A model generated the notes under the pieces. The model was not told where the DNA came from. It saw only the letters and a list, made by a program, of their open reading frames with translations, and ran no database searches. From Bacteroidales bacterium UBA4621 (lineage in GTDB: Bacteria > Bacteroidota > Bacteroidia > Bacteroidales > Paludibacteraceae), in assembly GCA_002387325.1 (NCBI GenBank), contig DGIN01000053.1, positions 818 through 16,828 of the forward strand: 16,011 bases of DNA. Direction: 5' to 3'. The stretch's first letter is position 1, and each line of letters begins with the position of its first letter. The translations under genes were made by a program, and so were the position numbers. Shown here piece after piece: positions 14,813 to 16,011 of the stretch.

Positions 14813-15127
14813 ATGGCTATCGAAATTACAGATGCCAACATCAAGACGCTGTTGGCTGAGGGTAAACCCCTCGTTGTGGATATGTGGGCACCGTGGTGTG
14901 GTCCTTGCAAGATGATGTTGCCCATTGTGGACGAACTGAGCAACGAGTATGAAGGTCGTGTCGTGGTCGGCAAACTCAATGTGGACGACAATCCCGACAC
15001 CTGCGAGGAATACGGAGTGATGAATATCCCGACGATGCTGTTCTTTAAGAACGGCAAACTCGTCAACCGCCATGTCGGTGCCTGCCGCAAAACCGACCTT
15101 CTCCCCCTCCTCGACTCCCTCTTGTAA
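14813..15127 (+). CDS. trxA: Thioredoxin
   Basis: A 104-residue cytoplasmic thioredoxin with the active site WCGPC at residues 28-32 (Cys29, Cys32), the buried Asp23 in VVDMWA, and the cis-proline loop NIPTM before the FFKNGKLVNRHVG strand-turn. Length and fold match classical Trx, which reduces protein disulfides using thioredoxin reductase and NADPH. It begins 5 bp after the Clp unfoldase stop, so the two are probably co-transcribed as a protein-quality and redox pair, and it is followed by a strong terminator. No signal peptide is present, which separates it from the exported TlpA/ResA-like members common in this phylum. Confidence 0.96.
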   Translation: MAIEITDANIKTLLAEGKPLVVDMWAPWCGPCKMMLPIVDELSNEYEGRVVVGKLNVDDNPDTCEEYGVMNIPTMLFFKNGKLVNRHVGACRKTDLLPLLDSLL

Positions 15128-15144
15128 AAAAGCACAAGTAAGCG

Positions 15145-15162
15145 TATGCTAACTCAAGCATA
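15145..15162. other. Small inverted repeat after thioredoxin
   Basis: TATGCT (15145-15150) and AGCATA (15157-15162) form a 6-bp stem with a 6-nt loop, 18 bp after the thioredoxin stop and ahead of the stronger terminator. It may simply be an accessory 3'-end structure. Confidence 0.3.
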
Positions 15163-15180
15163 AACATACCATTACACAAC

Positions 15181-15217
15181 GAAAGCGGCTGCCTGCATTT
15201 GTCAGACAGCCGCTTTC
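15181..15217. terminator. Strong terminator between convergent genes
   Basis: GAAAGCGGCTG (15181-15191) pairs perfectly with CAGCCGCTTTC (15207-15217). The stem continues with CTG/CAG after one mismatch, around the loop CATTTGT. It lies 53 bp after the thioredoxin stop and between converging transcription units, so it can serve both strands. The remaining bases to 15298 show nothing further. Confidence 0.8.
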
Positions 15218-15298
15218 AATCCAATCTGTTCGCCTACAACATCCATCACCTGCTATAGATTCTTCATAATCTCTTGCAATATGAATCAGAGTTATCTG

Positions 15299-15967
15299 TT
15301 ATTCAACTAAAGTCCAAGTCTCGCCCATTCCCATAAACAGTCCTCCCCGCTCCTCAGTCGTGTCGGTGACTATCGTTTTATACATTACAATACCCTTGCC
15401 TTTCACTATCTTGGCGGCATTGGGAACCACGGTTTCACTATGAAATCTATCCCGATAATAGGCTTTCAAGAAAATTGTATCACCTAAATACTGGAATATG
15501 GCATCCGCTTTTGAAGACTTATTTTCTGCAGTGAACCCAATATATAAATCTTGGGTAGTAGTTAATCCTATGGATAAATATTTTCTAGAATCCCCAATAT
15601 ACATATCAAACGAACGAGGAGTTACAATATCCTCATTGGCATTATTTGTCAACTTTGCTCTAATAAAGTAAATTTCCGAGGCAGTTGTAAATCCTCCGAA
15701 TGCTTCTTCTACAGGATCCCTTTCCGGACGTGGCTCATACTCTCGACTTATTTCTTCTACGGTTAGTGTAACTGTATTACCTTTGTCAGAAACATACACT
15801 AACTCTGTACCCTCTTCCGGAAAGTAGCAGTCAACTCGTTCAAAGGGGAAATTATCCCAACCATACTTGATGTATGGAACAGTCTTATCGGGATTGTTTT
15901 TGTCTCCATCGCAAGAGCATAAAAGTAGCGCAATGCAGGCTGCTCCGATTTTTACAATGTCTTTCAT
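15299..15967 (-). CDS. Putative lipoprotein, unknown function
   Basis: A 222-residue protein read from the minus strand, convergent with the thioredoxin operon. The signal MKDIVKIGAACIALLLCSC ends in a lipobox LCSC with Cys19, followed by DGDKNN. Acidic residues just after the Cys resemble the surface-export signal reported for Bacteroidetes lipoproteins, so it may be displayed outside. The mature part is beta-rich (GNTVTLTVEEI, SEIYFIRAKLTNNANEDI, FDMYIGDSRKYLSIGL), like an immunoglobulin-type or DUF4352-like sandwich with a conserved-looking LTNNANEDI turn, but I cannot name a family. Base composition is AT-richer than in the Clp and porin genes. The ATG at 15965-15967 is the first good start, and the window ends 44 bp upstream of it. 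Confidence 0.75.
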   Translation of the reverse strand: MKDIVKIGAACIALLLCSCDGDKNNPDKTVPYIKYGWDNFPFERVDCYFPEEGTELVYVSDKGNTVTLTVEEISREYEPRPERDPVEEAFGGFTTASEIYFIRAKLTNNANEDIVTPRSFDMYIGDSRKYLSIGLTTTQDLYIGFTAENKSSKADAIFQYLGDTIFLKAYYRDRFHSETVVPNAAKIVKGKGIVMYKTIVTDTTEERGGLFMGMGETWTLVE

Positions 15968-15989
15968 AATTATTGAATGTAAATTTTAT

Positions 15990-16006
15990 CGGAATGTACC
16001 ATTCCG
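15990..16006. promoter_or_regulatory. Inverted repeat upstream of the minus-strand lipoprotein
   Basis: CGGAAT and ATTCCG form a 6-bp perfect inverted repeat with a GTACC centre, 22 bp upstream of the lipoprotein start. It could be an operator-like site or the end of the neighbouring transcript beyond the window. The sequence is too short to decide. Confidence 0.3.
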
Positions 16007-16011
16007 TTGGT

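Overview
The window looks like chromosome of a Bacteroidales (Bacteroidota) bacterium. The reasons are a Bacteroidetes-type glycogen cluster (debranching enzyme, GT4 glycosyltransferase, GH57 protein), a Porin_10-like outer-membrane protein, a type IX secretion (T9SS) sorting tail on one protein, several lipoproteins, and the lack of Shine-Dalgarno motifs before most starts. No genus can be assigned from the sequence alone.

Layout. 1-3368: the tail of a probable mannose-1-phosphate guanylyltransferase, then a GDE_C-type debranching enzyme and a GT4 glycosyltransferase, tightly packed on the + strand. 3413-8569: a visibly AT-richer block of six co-directional genes. It holds a frameshifted exported protein, a Sel1-repeat protein with a T9SS tail, an Asp-rich exported protein whose zincin-like motif has lost its first histidine, and three tandem paralogous lipoproteins, the middle one broken by one in-frame stop. 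All six gene products carry export signals. 8570-8873: a non-coding stretch rich in small GC hairpins. 8874-10160: the GH57 protein. 10161-10463: a second non-coding stretch with three 18-bp direct repeats spaced 116-117 bp, a long hairpin and a 7-bp tandem repeat at the start of the next gene. 10464-12473: porin. 12528-15127: an M-domain-less ClpA/ClpC-type AAA+ unfoldase and thioredoxin, ending at a strong terminator. 15299-15967: a convergent lipoprotein gene on the - strand.

How it fits together. The debranching enzyme, glycosyltransferase and GH57 protein form an intracellular alpha-glucan (glycogen) module, and the AT-rich block separates the first two from the third. Both hydrolase-family proteins deviate from family motifs at acidic positions I consider important. 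The best candidates for something undescribed are the exported AT-rich block (acidic pseudo-zincin plus tandem lipoproteins), the regularly spaced 18-bp repeat array, and the 7-bp repeat, where loss of one unit would convert a GTG start into an in-frame ATG for the porin. No tRNA, rRNA, CRISPR array, transposase or integrase was seen.
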